This document shows positions 45,897 through 56,331 of a DNA stretch of 64,000 nucleotides, one piece after another; the first letter of the stretch is position 1, and each line of letters opens with the position of its first letter. The stretch is taken from positions 930,001 through 994,000 of the forward strand of contig NZ_CP016768.2 in assembly GCF_002287885.2 (NCBI RefSeq). Direction: 5' to 3'. Position numbers and translations under genes: made by a program. The notes under the pieces are model-generated. The model worked only from the letters and a program-made list of their open reading frames with translations. It searched no databases and was not told the DNA's origin. The stretch comes from Candidatus Nanopelagicus limnes (GTDB taxonomy: Bacteria > Actinomycetota > Actinomycetes > Nanopelagicales > Nanopelagicaceae).

Positions 45897-46268
45897 TGGT
45901 GGAGGTGCCGGGAATCGAACCCGGGTCCTCTAGCACTGCTTCAAAGTTTCTACGGGCGTAGTGCAATTAACGCTTTCTCAGTCCAAACTCTCACATGCAC
46001 AAGTAGTTTGCGGACTCAGTTACAGATTTATGTCCCCATTAACCTCCGTAACACGGTTAGGGGTAAGTCCTCTGGCGACGTTAGATCCGAAGGCGAGAAC
46101 AAACTTCGGGTAACGGATAACAGAGCTAGCTTAGGCAGCTAGTTGATAATCAGCGGCAGTTTTACTTGCGCTTATAGTTTGCCATGTTTTTGTGGTTAAC
46201 GAGATCATCACGGCTTCCTCGGCCCGCTTGCCTTGAAGTAACGACTAAAGTCGAGACCGTTCACCCCC
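45897..46268 (-). ncRNA. ssrA: tmRNA
   Basis: The trans-translation RNA. The 5' end GGGGGTGAACGGTCTCGACT pairs with the 3' end CACCTCC-ACCA (encoded), giving the tRNA-like acceptor, and a TTCGATT T-loop is present. The reading frame encodes the tag ASKTAADYQLAA before TAA, with the resume codon GCA after ACTATAAGC. The ending YQLAA is a normal ClpXP-type degron. Pseudoknot-rich 3' half as usual. smpB lies 640 bases upstream on the same strand. Confidence 0.97.
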
Positions 46269-46354
46269 AAGATTAAAGCGAAATTACTTTTTCTATATTT
46301 AGTTGTGTGCTTATTGTACGGAACAGTGATGACAATTAAGAAATCACCTATTAA

Positions 46355-46906
46355 TTAAACGGAGAATTCTCTCTTTAAGATTGAGTAAAGCCACATATCG
46401 CACCATTCACCTTTAAAAAACTCACCTTCAACAAATGTGCCTTCGCGCCTCATCCCAAGCTTTTCGGCCAAATTAGCAGAAATCTGTACTCGAGTATCAA
46501 TATCTGCAATTACTCGATGTAAATCAAAGTTAGTAAATGCATAAGCTAGTAGTGACTTTGTCGCTTCAAATGCATATCCCTTGCTCTGAAAATCTTGATG
46601 AGTAACCCAGCCTATATTTGAAGTTTTATGTTCTTTTGAAATCAATCCCATGTTTGATTGCCCAATAACTTTGCCAGAATTCTTTAGCTCCCAAACTAAA
46701 ACAATATGATCATTAATCTCTACTAAATCACTCTTTGTAGTATCTATTGTGTTTTGTGCTGCCTCTTTTACCTGCGTCATCGTTCTAGCAGGCCAAGGTA
46801 TATATCGGACAATTTCTGGATTAGATTGATACTCATATAAATCATCCACATCACTCATGAGCATCGGGCGTAAAACTAAACGCTCCGTTTCAATTCGTAG
46901 CGTCAT
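46355..46906 (-). CDS. GNAT acetyltransferase, RimJ/RimL type
   Basis: A 183-residue GNAT with the RimJ/RimL start MTLRIETERLVLRPM and NIGWVTHQDFQSKGYAFEA as acetyl-CoA motif. It likely acetylates an amino group of a protein or small molecule. It follows smpB by four bases. Confidence 0.9.
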   Translation of the reverse strand: MTLRIETERLVLRPMLMSDVDDLYEYQSNPEIVRYIPWPARTMTQVKEAAQNTIDTTKSDLVEINDHIVLVWELKNSGKVIGQSNMGLISKEHKTSNIGWVTHQDFQSKGYAFEATKSLLAYAFTNFDLHRVIADIDTRVQISANLAEKLGMRREGTFVEGEFFKGEWCDMWLYSILKREFSV

Positions 46907-46910
46907 TTAT

Positions 46911-47396
46911 TTAGTTAGATTTACCTGATCGGCGATTAGATACTTCGCGCTCGACTTCACGATTAGATTGGCGTTCCATCAATGTATTTCGCTTGTCATG
47001 AGCTTTCTTTCCCTTAGCAACTGCGATCTCAACCTTGGCTTTGCCATCTTTAAAGTAAAGTGAAAGTGGAATTAAGGTTAAGCCACCTTGTTTAATCACA
47101 CCTGAAATTTGAGCAATCTCTCGCTTATGCAAAAGTAATTTACGATCCCGCCGTGGTGGATGATTTGTCCAAGAGCCTTGGTTGTATTCAGGAATATGAA
47201 TGCCACTGACCCAGATCTCACCATCTTTAGCCATCGCATAACCATCAGTTAATGAGGCACGTCCTGCTCTTAAGGATTTAACCTCAGTACCGGTTAAGAC
47301 CAAACCACACTCATAGACCTCTTCAATAAAGTAATCATGACGGGCGCTTTTATTTTGGGCAATTAACTTCTTGCCTAACTCTTTGACCACAAGCAA
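46911..47396 (-). CDS. smpB: SsrA-binding protein
   Basis: SmpB binds tmRNA and brings it to stalled ribosomes. The 161-residue OB-fold protein shows the hallmarks [39 protein letters not shown] and the basic tail [16 protein letters not shown]. It is part of the ftsE-ftsX-smpB cluster. Confidence 0.98.
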   Translation of the reverse strand: MLVVKELGKKLIAQNKSARHDYFIEEVYECGLVLTGTEVKSLRAGRASLTDGYAMAKDGEIWVSGIHIPEYNQGSWTNHPPRRDRKLLLHKREIAQISGVIKQGGLTLIPLSLYFKDGKAKVEIAVAKGKKAHDKRNTLMERQSNREVEREVSNRRSGKSN

Positions 47397-47423
47397 CCCC
47401 CAATCTAAATTGTTTGGTGGTAT

Positions 47424-48326
47424 TTAAACCTTTAGGTATTTACGAAGGGTTACAACCGATGCTATTCCTGAGACAAGTAAGCCAGTTAGTAGTAACCAAG
47501 CACTTGCAACCCAAACATCTTTCCAGGTGAAAAATTGGGTAAAGGTCAAAAGTGGTGCCACTTTGGAATCCACAATGGCTTTAAAGCCAGCAAGAAATCC
47601 TGTTGAAACTAACCAACCAAATACAGCTGCAAATACTCCTTCAAGTAAGAAAGGTAATTGGATTGAAAAACTAGATGCACCAACTAACTTCATAACCCCA
47701 GTTTCACGCCTTCTATTAAAGGCAGCAATACGTAAGGTGTTACTTATTAATAATGCGGCAGTTAATACCGAAGCTGCGCCAATTGCTAGTGCACCATTTC
47801 GCAAGACACCGAGCAATCTAAAGAACTTCTCTAAAATTGCCTGCTGATCTTGCACAATATCAACACCTGGTCGGCCAGCGAACGCACTTTCAATTACGGC
47901 AAACTTTGTTGGATCCTTAAGCTTTACGCGAAATGATTCTGGAAGTTGATCTGGTGTGACATTTTGAGCAATTGCAGATCCTTTAAATCTTTCTTGGAAA
48001 CGCTTAAATGCTTCACTCTGTGATTCATAGTAAACCTCTTGCACAACAGGAAGTGCTTGCAAATCCTTTTGAATACCAATTTTTTGATCCTGTGTGATTA
48101 CGCCATTGGCGCAAGATTGTCCTTCAGAAAGTGAACCACATAGAAATATTGAAACCTCAATCTTGTCATACCAATAATCTTTCATAACCCGCACCTGTGA
48201 GTTTGCAAGTAAGCCAATGCCAAGCAGGGATAGTGAGATTGCAACTGTAATAACTACTGCAAATGTCATAGTTAGATTTCGGCGCAGGCCAATGCCCACT
48301 TCACTCATTACAAATTTAGCGCGCAT
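47424..48326 (-). CDS. ftsX: cell division protein FtsX
   Basis: FtsX is the membrane partner of FtsE, controlling peptidoglycan hydrolases at the septum. The 300-residue protein has four membrane segments, the conserved N-terminus IGLRRNLTMTFAVVITVAIS, and an extracellular domain with two Cys (CGSLSEGQSC). It lies 30 bases after ftsE. Confidence 0.96.
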   Translation of the reverse strand: MRAKFVMSEVGIGLRRNLTMTFAVVITVAISLSLLGIGLLANSQVRVMKDYWYDKIEVSIFLCGSLSEGQSCANGVITQDQKIGIQKDLQALPVVQEVYYESQSEAFKRFQERFKGSAIAQNVTPDQLPESFRVKLKDPTKFAVIESAFAGRPGVDIVQDQQAILEKFFRLLGVLRNGALAIGAASVLTAALLISNTLRIAAFNRRRETGVMKLVGASSFSIQLPFLLEGVFAAVFGWLVSTGFLAGFKAIVDSKVAPLLTFTQFFTWKDVWVASAWLLLTGLLVSGIASVVTLRKYLKV

Positions 48327-48356
48327 TTGGTAACCCTATCTTTTCTTATCTTCGCT

Positions 48357-49046
48357 TTAGCCGGTATAGCCATAGACACCACGAGCCTGATCTCGGATGA
48401 CATGACCACCTTCTAATTCAATAACTCGCTTACGCATCTGATCGACAATTCCAGCATCATGGGTTGCCATTACAACTGTAGTGCCCTCTCGGTTGATGCG
48501 ATCAAGTAATTTCATAATTCCTACCGATGTGGCTGGATCTAGATTTCCAGTTGGCTCATCAGCAATTAAAATCGTAGGGCGAGAGACGTAGGCTCTAGCG
48601 ATGGCAACTCTTTGTTGCTCACCACCTGATAACTCACTTGGCTTTCTATCCCCTTTTTCTTCAAGACCAACTAACTCTAAAACCTCTGGCACATCTCGAC
48701 TGATTTGTTTATTTGAATAGCCAAGCACATGCAATGTGAAGGCAACATTTTCTGAAACTGTTTTATTTGGCAGTAATCTAAAATCTTGGAAAACTGTTCC
48801 TACCTGCCGGCGAAGCTCTGGCACCTTATGGTTTGCCAGCGTATTTAAATCTTTGCCTGCCACATGAATCACACCAGAGGTTGGGCGTTCCTCGCGCAAA
48901 ACCAATCTTAAAAAGGTTGATTTACCAGAGCCAGATAATCCAACTAAGAAAACGAATTCACCCTTAGTAATTTCCAAATTCACTCCACCTAGGGCAGCTT
49001 TATCCTGTCTTGGATATAACTTGGTTACATTCTCAAAGCGAATCAA
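48357..49046 (-). CDS. ftsE: cell division ATP-binding protein FtsE
   Basis: The ATPase of FtsEX. The 229-residue protein has Walker [14 protein letters not shown], signature [14 protein letters not shown] and Walker [12 protein letters not shown]. Normal length and position upstream of ftsX. Confidence 0.97.
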   Translation of the reverse strand: MIRFENVTKLYPRQDKAALGGVNLEITKGEFVFLVGLSGSGKSTFLRLVLREERPTSGVIHVAGKDLNTLANHKVPELRRQVGTVFQDFRLLPNKTVSENVAFTLHVLGYSNKQISRDVPEVLELVGLEEKGDRKPSELSGGEQQRVAIARAYVSRPTILIADEPTGNLDPATSVGIMKLLDRINREGTTVVMATHDAGIVDQMRKRVIELEGGHVIRDQARGVYGYTG

Positions 49047-49171
49047 TTTTAAAACCCTTCAATGCGGTGTGTAGATCAACTAAGAGTAGTTTAGATAAGT
49101 AATCAGATTAATCTGGTGATTTACCACTGCTTTTTGCAATTAAAAGCTGAGAAATAACGCAAAATGTGAGA

Positions 49172-50278
49172 TTACTCGCGCCCCTTGCGCCATTTAATAC
49201 CAGCCTCAATAAATCCATCAAGATCACCATCTAATACACCAGATGGATTTCCAACTTCAAAATCTGTTCGTAAATCCTTAACCATTTGATAAGGAGCAAG
49301 AACATAAGATCTCATTTGATTTCCCCAAGAGCCAGTGTTATCACCTTTTAATGCATCCATCTTTGCTCGCTCTTCTAATCTGCGACGTTCTAATAATTTA
49401 GATTGTAAAACAGCCATAGCTGTTGCACGGTTTTGAATTTGAGATCTTTCATTTTGGCAGGAAACGACAATCCCGGATGGTAAGTGAGTAATGCGCACCG
49501 CTGAGTCAGTGGTGTTAACTCCTTGTCCACCAGGACCAGAGGAGCGGTAAACATCAACTCTTAAATCTTTTTCTTCAATCTCAATATGATCACTTTGTTC
49601 CACCACAGGCACAACCTCAACACCAGCAAAGGATGTGTGGCGACGAGATTGGGAATCAAAGGGTGAAATACGAACTAAGCGATGGGTTCCTTGCTCTACT
49701 GAAAGCCGGCCATAGGCATAAGGGGATGAAATTCTAAATGTTGTTGATTTAATTCCCGCCTCTTCGGCGTAGGAGGTTTCTAGAACATCAATTTTGTAAT
49801 TGTGCCGCTCGCAGTATCTAACATACATGCGCATCAACATCTGCGCCCAATCTGCTGCCTCAACTCCGCCAGCTTCTGAGCGAATAGTCATTAGTGCATC
49901 ACGTTCGTCATACTCACCACTTAGTAGAGTCTGCACCTCTAGATCATTTATTACTTTTGTTAACTCATCTAACTCTTTATCAACATCTTTAAAGGCGGCT
50001 GCTTTATCACTTTCAGAAGCTGATAACTCAACCATTACGGGCAGATCATTTAATCTTGATCTAATTGAACTGATCTTATTTATTGTTGACTGGGCTCTAG
50101 ATAACTTACTAGTAATAACTTGAGCTGCTTGTGGGTCATCCCAAAGATTTGGCACACTTGCCTGTTGTTCTAGATCGGCAGCAGTTTCGATTAATTTGGG
50201 CAGGTTTAAGACTTGCTCAATTGATTTAAGAGTTAAATCAACCTTGCCTATCTCATCTTGATAATCACGGGCGGCCAT
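49172..50278 (-). CDS. prfB: peptide chain release factor 2
   Basis: RF2 reads UAA and UGA. The 368-residue protein has the codon-recognition tripeptide SPF in [15 protein letters not shown] and the GGQ loop [16 protein letters not shown]. It is one continuous frame, so the programmed frameshift known from many bacteria is absent. It follows the pilin-like block by 15 bases. Confidence 0.97.
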   Translation of the reverse strand: MAARDYQDEIGKVDLTLKSIEQVLNLPKLIETAADLEQQASVPNLWDDPQAAQVITSKLSRAQSTINKISSIRSRLNDLPVMVELSASESDKAAAFKDVDKELDELTKVINDLEVQTLLSGEYDERDALMTIRSEAGGVEAADWAQMLMRMYVRYCERHNYKIDVLETSYAEEAGIKSTTFRISSPYAYGRLSVEQGTHRLVRISPFDSQSRRHTSFAGVEVVPVVEQSDHIEIEEKDLRVDVYRSSGPGGQGVNTTDSAVRITHLPSGIVVSCQNERSQIQNRATAMAVLQSKLLERRRLEERAKMDALKGDNTGSWGNQMRSYVLAPYQMVKDLRTDFEVGNPSGVLDGDLDGFIEAGIKWRKGRE

Positions 50279-50292
50279 GGGGTAAGGGTAAT

Positions 50293-50763
50293 CTAATTAG
50301 GGATGTATACCGAACTTGCGCCAACCTTGGTGGTAATAATTACTTTATTTATCGCATCATTATGAATAAATGGAATCTGGATTGGTAGATCACCAATAAT
50401 CGAAAGTTCAGCAGATACTTCATAAAGTTGGCAATTAAATGAGCTTACTTGGATACTTTTTCCAGATATCTGCACCTGTTTTATAAGTGAATAAAATTTA
50501 ATATTCGCTGCCAAACAATCAAGGGGTACTCGTTTGTTATTGCTAAATCTGTTGAGCTGCGCGTAATAGGCCAGTGAGTTAATTGATTGCGCAGATTTAT
50601 TTATCGCACTCTCTGCCACATTGGTTAACTCTTTCTTTACTGCGTATGCAGATGCGATATTGATCGAAATAAGGGCAAGGCTCATGGCTAACAAAAAGAA
50701 GCCAAAGGAAAGTGGAATCAATGAGCCACGGCTTTGAAGATTTAGCCACTTCTTTATCGCCAT
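50293..50763 (-). CDS. TadE/pseudopilin-like membrane protein
   Basis: A 156-residue protein with one N-terminal membrane helix after a polar start ([20 protein letters not shown]). The GS before the helix resembles the cut site of TadE-type pseudopilins, but the Glu5 of the mature helix is not kept. The C-terminal part is soluble and includes two Cys. It overlaps the preceding gene by ten bases. Pilus assembly is the suggestion. Confidence 0.65.
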   Translation of the reverse strand: MAIKKWLNLQSRGSLIPLSFGFFLLAMSLALISINIASAYAVKKELTNVAESAINKSAQSINSLAYYAQLNRFSNNKRVPLDCLAANIKFYSLIKQVQISGKSIQVSSFNCQLYEVSAELSIIGDLPIQIPFIHNDAINKVIITTKVGASSVYIPN

Positions 50764-51152
50764 AGATCTACATACTCTGATGCGACAGCAACTTGATCAT
50801 TTCCCACTTTGATGGTGGCAGTTACTAAATTACCTGGCGTAAAGCAGGGATAAGAAGAGCAGGTTAGATCAAGTTCTATTTCTCGCAAGCTCCTCGCGGT
50901 TCTAGATTGTTTAGATTTATAGATCTCAACTACCTGATAAGCCCGCACCCTTGCTAACTCCTCATTAGGACTGCTTACAAATGCTCGCACGCTCTGTCTT
51001 GCCAGATTTTTACTTTCAGAAATAGCCATTGATCGATTTTGGATAGCAGTAATGAGGATAAGAAAAGCTGTGAAAAAAGGGAGAGTAAAGATCAAAAACT
51101 CTGCAATCGCAGAGCCTGGGTCTGATTTATTTATATATTTAATTACTTTCAT
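50754..51152 (-). CDS. TadE-like protein
   Basis: About 132 residues with the TadE pattern GSAIAEFLIFTLPFFTAF: a Gly-Ser cut site, Glu at position 6 and a membrane helix. Two Cys occur in LTCSSYPCF. Start choice is uncertain (ATG at 51152, 51158 or 51167); all overlap the previous gene's end. It is likely part of a Flp/Tad-type pilus or secretion apparatus. Confidence 0.7.
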   Translation of the reverse strand: MKVIKYINKSDPGSAIAEFLIFTLPFFTAFLILITAIQNRSMAISESKNLARQSVRAFVSSPNEELARVRAYQVVEIYKSKQSRTARSLREIELDLTCSSYPCFTPGNLVTATIKVGNDQVAVASEYVDLWR

Positions 51153-51462
51153 CCTCATCAACTGCAATCGTTAATACTTTACGGGGCGATATGTTGCCAA
51201 AATCCATAAACTTTTTTACAACTCCTTGCTGATTAGCCACTAATACCGAACCACCGCCAATTAATGGATATCTTTGATAATTAGCTGAGCCACCATTAAT
51301 CGCAATTCTGGCTAGCTCACCTTGAGAAAGGTTGGTATCTGCCATCATATTAAATTGCATAAAGATCAGTTGAAACATAACTAAAAATACAAAAACTTGC
51401 GGAAGTATTGTTAGAAATGATTCAACTGACCCACGGCTTTGGGCAAGTAATAGCCTGCGCAA
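51139..51462 (-). CDS. TadE-like protein
   Basis: A 107-residue protein with the same layout, SRGSVESFLTILPQVFVFLV: Gly-Ser cut site, Glu-like residue and a membrane helix, then a short soluble domain. It follows the Flp-like gene directly and overlaps the next gene by about 14 bases. Confidence 0.7.
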   Translation of the reverse strand: MRRLLLAQSRGSVESFLTILPQVFVFLVMFQLIFMQFNMMADTNLSQGELARIAINGGSANYQRYPLIGGGSVLVANQQGVVKKFMDFGNISPRKVLTIAVDEDESN

Positions 51463-51675
51463 CTACCTGATACCGCCCATTGCATCTAATGAGTTGCGCA
51501 AGATTGTGGTTAGTTTGGGCGCAGCAATTGACCAGATTCCAGTTACTAAAGCGGTGGTCATCAAAACTACCAAGACCCAGCCCGGAACATCTCCGCGGCT
51601 TTCTGTCTTAATAAATGTGGCTGCCTTTGATTTTAGAAATAGATTTAACTTGATGATTTGTAGTGAAAGATTCAT
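51463..51675 (-). CDS. Flp pilin-like small protein
   Basis: A 70-residue protein with ESRGDVPGWVLVVLMTTALV before a single helix and a short tail. The basic, polar N-terminus and class III-type cleavage region suit a Flp-like or TadE-like subunit. It heads the four-gene block. No TadA ATPase, TadB/C or prepilin peptidase is in the window, so the block is an orphan. Confidence 0.6.
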   Translation of the reverse strand: MNLSLQIIKLNLFLKSKAATFIKTESRGDVPGWVLVVLMTTALVTGIWSIAAPKLTTILRNSLDAMGGIR

Positions 51676-51777
51676 ATAGCTCCAAAAGTTTGTGTTTGGA
51701 AACTATAAAGAATTTAGCTAACTGAAGTAATCACGAGTGAAAAAACTGTGGATTACTTTAGTTAAAACTACTAGATG

Positions 51778-53115
51778 CTAGAGACCAATCTCAGTTAGTG
51801 ATTTAGATAGTAACTCTAAGCCTAACTTGGCATCACTTTCAGAGATATTGCAAGGTGGCACCATGTGAATGCGGTTGAAGTTATTAAATGGCATCAAACC
51901 ATTCTTCTTACAAGTTGCCACAATCTCATTCATCTTTGGACTAGATGCACCATATGGTGCAAGTGGTTCACGGGTTTTTCTATCGGTGACCATATCAACG
52001 CCCCAGAAAACACCTGCTCCTCTAATGTCGCCAATCACTTGATGTTTCTTAGCTAATTCATTTAACCCAGGACCAAGAATCTTCTCTCCGATGCTGGCAG
52101 CATTTTCAACCATCTTCTCACTCTTCATTACATCAATTGTTGCAACCGCAGTCGCGCATGCAATCGGATGGCCCGAATAGGTAAGCCCACCTGGGAATAC
52201 TCTTTCATCAAATGTTTTAGCAATTTTTTCTGGAATTATTACTCCACCAAGTGGGATGTAACCTGAAGTTACGCCCTTTGCAAAGACAATTAAATCTGGT
52301 GTTGATTTTGAGTGCTGGAAGCCAAACCATTTACCAGTTCGACCAAAGCCAGACATAACCTCATCGGCAATCCAAAGGATTTCATACTTATCACAGAGTG
52401 CCCGCAGACCATCTAAGTAACCAGCAGGTGGCACAAGCACACCAGCTGTTCCTGGCACTGACTCAATTAAAACTGCTGCAATTGTTTTTGGGCCTTCAAA
52501 AATAATTGTTTGCTCTAAATGTTCAAGTGCCCTCTGACATTCCTCTTCTTGGTTAGTAGCCCAAAAAGCGGTGCGATATAGATAAGGTCCCCAGAAGTGA
52601 ACATGTCCAAACCCAAACTCATTTGGAAATCTTCGTGGATCACCAGTTGCATTTATCGCAGAGCCAGTATTGCCGTGATAGGAACGATAGGTTGATAAAA
52701 CTTTATGTTTATTGGTGTGAAGTCTGGCCATTCTGATCGCATTTTCAATTCCATCTGCACCACCGTTTGTAAAGAAAACTTTCTTAAAACTATCCCCAGC
52801 AACTGAAGTAATTCGCTTTGCTGCTTCATTTCGCGCTTCGTTAGCATGTTGCGGAGCAACTGTTGCCAAAATATCTGCCTGCTCTTTTATTGCTGAAATA
52901 ACCTTTGGATGTTGATGGCCAATATTTGTGAAAACTAACTGACAGGAAAAATCCAAATATTTCTTTCCATTAAAATCCCAGAAGTAGGAACCGGCGCCGC
53001 CGGCCACTGTCATTGGTGAGATTTGCCCTTGCGCCGACCATGAGTGAAAAACATTGGCGCGATCATCAGCAAAAACTTTAGCTGCTTTATCTGGGTTATT
53101 TTCTGGGGTACTCAC
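51778..53115 (-). CDS. class III (omega) aminotransferase
   Basis: A 445-residue PLP transaminase. The PLP Asp is in IADEVMSGFGRTG (Asp251) and the Schiff-base Lys is Lys280 in FAKGVTSGYIPLGGV. It resembles beta-alanine/GABA or omega-amino acid:pyruvate transaminases. Next to the semialdehyde dehydrogenase on the other strand it could turn beta-alanine into malonate semialdehyde; this coupling is an inference. Confidence 0.9.
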   Translation of the reverse strand: MSTPENNPDKAAKVFADDRANVFHSWSAQGQISPMTVAGGAGSYFWDFNGKKYLDFSCQLVFTNIGHQHPKVISAIKEQADILATVAPQHANEARNEAAKRITSVAGDSFKKVFFTNGGADGIENAIRMARLHTNKHKVLSTYRSYHGNTGSAINATGDPRRFPNEFGFGHVHFWGPYLYRTAFWATNQEEECQRALEHLEQTIIFEGPKTIAAVLIESVPGTAGVLVPPAGYLDGLRALCDKYEILWIADEVMSGFGRTGKWFGFQHSKSTPDLIVFAKGVTSGYIPLGGVIIPEKIAKTFDERVFPGGLTYSGHPIACATAVATIDVMKSEKMVENAASIGEKILGPGLNELAKKHQVIGDIRGAGVFWGVDMVTDRKTREPLAPYGASSPKMNEIVATCKKNGLMPFNNFNRIHMVPPCNISESDAKLGLELLSKSLTEIGL

Positions 53116-53195
53116 ATTGCTCCCTAATGGCTGGCCTAATTATGTAGCCCAATCTAATCACTTATCCCCTTATTTTGGTAGGAAGGGGTAATTTC

Positions 53196-54713
53196 ATGGC
53201 GGTAAAACCTTTGAGGTATGGTTGCGATATGGAAAATATTTCACACTGGATTAATGGCGCAATATCAAATGAAAAATCAGACCGTACTGGTGACGTGTAT
53301 AACCCAGCTACAGGTCAGATTTGTGCAAAGGTAAATTTTGCAACACCACAAACTGTTGATTTAGCGGTCAATGTTGCTACCAAAGCATTTGAGACGTGGC
53401 GACACAGTTCGTTAACAAAGCGCACCCAGGTGTTATTTGCTTTTCGTGAATTAGTAAATCAAAACAAAGAGAAATTAGCTGCTCTTATTACTAAAGAGCA
53501 TGGCAAGGTATTAAGTGATGCCTTTGGTGAGGTAACTCGCGGTCTTGAGGTTGTGGAGTTTGCTTGCGGTATCCCCCATTTACTAAAGGGTGGATTTTCA
53601 GAGGAAGTTTCAACAGGTGTTGATGTTTACTCAATTCGCCAACCATTAGGACCAGTTGCAATCATTTCACCATTTAACTTCCCAGCCATGGTGCCAATGT
53701 GGTTCTTCCCAATTGCAATTGCTTGTGGAAATACCGTCATTGTTAAGCCATCCGAGAAGGATCCAAGTGCAATTATGTTGGTTGCCCAATTATTAAAAGA
53801 GGCTGGCCTACCAGAGGGTGTATTTAACGTTGTGCATGGCGATAAAGTTTCAGTAGATTCACTCTTAACCCATCCTGGAATTAAGTCCGTTTCATTTGTT
53901 GGTTCAACTCCAATTGCAAAATATGTTTATGAGAATGGCACAAAAGCTGGCAAGCGTGTGCAAGCACTCGGTGGAGCTAAAAACCACATGATCGTTTTGC
54001 CTGATGCAGATTTAGATTTAGCAGCAGATGCTGCAATTAACGCAGGATTTGGTTCAGCAGGTGAGCGATGCATGGCGATCTCTGCAATTGTGGCAGTTGA
54101 ACCAATTGCCGATAAGTTAATTGAAAAGATTACTGAAAGAGCTACAAAGATTAAAACCGGTGATGGCACAAAAGGTGCTGACATGGGACCACTTGTAACC
54201 AAGGTGCACCGCGACAAGGTTGCTTCATATATTGAAGCTGGTGAAAAAGAGGGCGCCAAGATTGTTTTTGATGGCAGAAAAGTTGTCGTAGATGGTGAAG
54301 GATTTTGGCTTGGACCAACCTTATTTGATCAAGTAAAGCCAAGCATGAGCATTTACCAAGAGGAGATATTTGGTCCAGTACTTAGCGTTATTCGCGTAAA
54401 GAGTTATGACGAAGCTCTTAAGTTAGTAAATGATCACCAGTATGGAAATGGCACTGCAATCTTTACTAATGATGGTGGAGCTGCAAGACGTTTCCAAAAT
54501 GAGGTTGAGGTTGGCATGGTTGGTATCAACGTACCGATTCCAGTACCAATGGCTTACTTCTCATTTGGTGGTTGGAAGAACTCATTATTTGGTGATTCAC
54601 ATGCGCATGGCACAGAGGGCGTTCACTTCTTTACTCGTGGCAAGGTTGTTACAAGTAGATGGTTAGATCCAAGCCATGGTGGAATTAATTTAGGTTTCCC
54701 ACAAAATACCTAA
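53196..54713 (+). CDS. mmsA: CoA-acylating (methyl)malonate-semialdehyde dehydrogenase
   Basis: This aldehyde dehydrogenase oxidises methylmalonate or malonate semialdehyde to propionyl- or acetyl-CoA. The active Cys is in AGERCMAIS, the CoA-dependent family hallmark, and the protein ends with the mmsA-type FFTRGKVVTSRW. I chose ATG at 53196 behind GGAAGGGG; a TTG at 53175 and an ATG at 53229 are other options, the last matching the family start best. Confidence 0.92.
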   Translation: MAVKPLRYGCDMENISHWINGAISNEKSDRTGDVYNPATGQICAKVNFATPQTVDLAVNVATKAFETWRHSSLTKRTQVLFAFRELVNQNKEKLAALITKEHGKVLSDAFGEVTRGLEVVEFACGIPHLLKGGFSEEVSTGVDVYSIRQPLGPVAIISPFNFPAMVPMWFFPIAIACGNTVIVKPSEKDPSAIMLVAQLLKEAGLPEGVFNVVHGDKVSVDSLLTHPGIKSVSFVGSTPIAKYVYENGTKAGKRVQALGGAKNHMIVLPDADLDLAADAAINAGFGSAGERCMAISAIVAVEPIADKLIEKITERATKIKTGDGTKGADMGPLVTKVHRDKVASYIEAGEKEGAKIVFDGRKVVVDGEGFWLGPTLFDQVKPSMSIYQEEIFGPVLSVIRVKSYDEALKLVNDHQYGNGTAIFTNDGGAARRFQNEVEVGMVGINVPIPVPMAYFSFGGWKNSLFGDSHAHGTEGVHFFTRGKVVTSRWLDPSHGGINLGFPQNT

Positions 54714-54714
54714 G

Positions 54715-56136
54715 TTAGCCGCGAAGAGTTTTTGCTAATTCCCTAAAGTCATTAACCATAAAATCAACTTCGGCCTGATCATGGGCTAGCGAGATTAACC
54801 ACTGCTCATCTAATCCTGGTGGTGTCATAATTCCATGGTTTAGTGACCATAGGAAAGAAAGCTCTGCAATTTGGAAATCTGTTGCTTTGTAATCGCGGTA
54901 ATTTCTAACTGGTCGATCAGACCAAGTCACACAACCTTTAACTCCAAAACCAACGGTGTGCGCAGGTAATTCATACTCATCAATAATTTCGCGAATTCTA
55001 GTTAGTGCTTGGATATTTAAAGATTCTGCCTTTGCTAATGCCTCTGGTGTACAAAGTGTGTCCACTGCTCTTACCGCAGCCATTGCCAAGATATGACCAT
55101 TAAAAGTTCCAAGGTGTGGCATTCGGCCATCAGTTACTGGCTTCATAAATTCTGATTTTCCACCAAATGCTGCAAGTGGAATTCCACCACCAATTGATTT
55201 TGCTAAGCAAATTAAATCTGGAATTACACCTAAGCGTTGGGCAGCACCTTGTGGGCCTGCTGTTAAACCAGTCTTTACCTCATCAAAAATTAATACAATT
55301 TTGTATTGATCACATAGTTCGCGGACCTTTTCAAGGTATCCCTCATCAGGTAAAACAATTCCAATGTTTTCTAAAACAGGTTCAACAATAAAGCAGGCGA
55401 TAGTTGATGAGTACTTTTCAAATACACGCTCAAGTGCTTCGGCGTTGTTGTAAGGAACCACATATGACAAACCTGGAACTGAAGCGTTGCCAATTACTGA
55501 ATTTGGAGCATCTTCAGGTCCTGCCTTATCTAATGATGGCTTAGTTGAAACCATTAGAGCATCGCCGCTTCCGTGGTAGCCACCCTCCACCTTAACTACG
55601 CCTTCTTTGCCGGTGTATGCACGAGCTGTTCTAACTGCATACATAGTTGATTCAGTGCCAGAGTTAGTAAATCTAATTTGATCAATTCCAAATCGACGAC
55701 ATAAACGCTCAGCAGCGTCTCGTGAATCTGGAGATGGTGCGGTGTATAAAGTTCCAATATCTAATGTGGCCTTTAGTTCGGCCATTACTAGAGGATTTAA
55801 GTGACCAACCAACATTGAGCCAAAGCCCATGGATAGATCAAGCATCTTGCGGCCATCAACATCGACCATCCAGGCACCTTTAGCTGACTTTATTGAGATT
55901 GGATATGGATCAAAGGATTGGAAAGTTGAATGCGCACCCAGTGGAATAGTTTTTAACGCAGTTAAATACTCATCACTTGAACTCTTAAGATTTGATTTAT
56001 ACAAATCAAGTTGTTGTTGAAATAATTTTTCAAGACGAGCGGTATCAAGTGGTTTTGAATGTGTTGGTATCGAACGGAAGGTTTGGTTGTGGTGCGTTTG
56101 TGTTTTCATGCGGGTTTGTACTGTCAAAGGGTCCAA
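54715..56136 (-). CDS. class III aminotransferase, glutamate-1-semialdehyde type
   Basis: A 473-residue PLP enzyme close in pattern to glutamate-1-semialdehyde aminomutases (FTNSGTESTMYAVRTARAYT, VEGGYHGSGDALMVS, IFDEVKTGL, LAKSIGGGIPLAAFGG). As it sits in a catabolic block rather than with haem genes, it may be a related transaminase. The N-terminus is long (about 40 residues extra); a later start such as the Met at about position 82 would be too short, so the start is uncertain. The 195 bases upstream hold promoters only. Confidence 0.85.
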   Translation of the reverse strand: MDPLTVQTRMKTQTHHNQTFRSIPTHSKPLDTARLEKLFQQQLDLYKSNLKSSSDEYLTALKTIPLGAHSTFQSFDPYPISIKSAKGAWMVDVDGRKMLDLSMGFGSMLVGHLNPLVMAELKATLDIGTLYTAPSPDSRDAAERLCRRFGIDQIRFTNSGTESTMYAVRTARAYTGKEGVVKVEGGYHGSGDALMVSTKPSLDKAGPEDAPNSVIGNASVPGLSYVVPYNNAEALERVFEKYSSTIACFIVEPVLENIGIVLPDEGYLEKVRELCDQYKIVLIFDEVKTGLTAGPQGAAQRLGVIPDLICLAKSIGGGIPLAAFGGKSEFMKPVTDGRMPHLGTFNGHILAMAAVRAVDTLCTPEALAKAESLNIQALTRIREIIDEYELPAHTVGFGVKGCVTWSDRPVRNYRDYKATDFQIAELSFLWSLNHGIMTPPGLDEQWLISLAHDQAEVDFMVNDFRELAKTLRG

Positions 56137-56331
56137 ATAGACCTAAGTTTGGCGTGCACTCTCCTAGTCAAACGTTGTGTTACTTAGGTAGTTTAGCAGA
56201 GTTAAATCTTTAAGCAACTACGATAATTTCATGCGTAAATTAATGATTATTTATTTAATAACAAAAAGTTAACAAAAAAAGATGCTTTTTCCATTTAAAT
56301 TAATACTTTTAAAAGCAGGTATTATCTATGC

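Noticed and set aside
45897-46268. tmRNA or tRNA-Val as further insertion sites
   Set aside because: I compared their 3' ends with the nearby sequence and saw no repeated copy in the window.
49172-50278. Programmed frameshift in prfB
   Set aside because: The gene is one continuous frame from its ATG, with no early in-frame stop.
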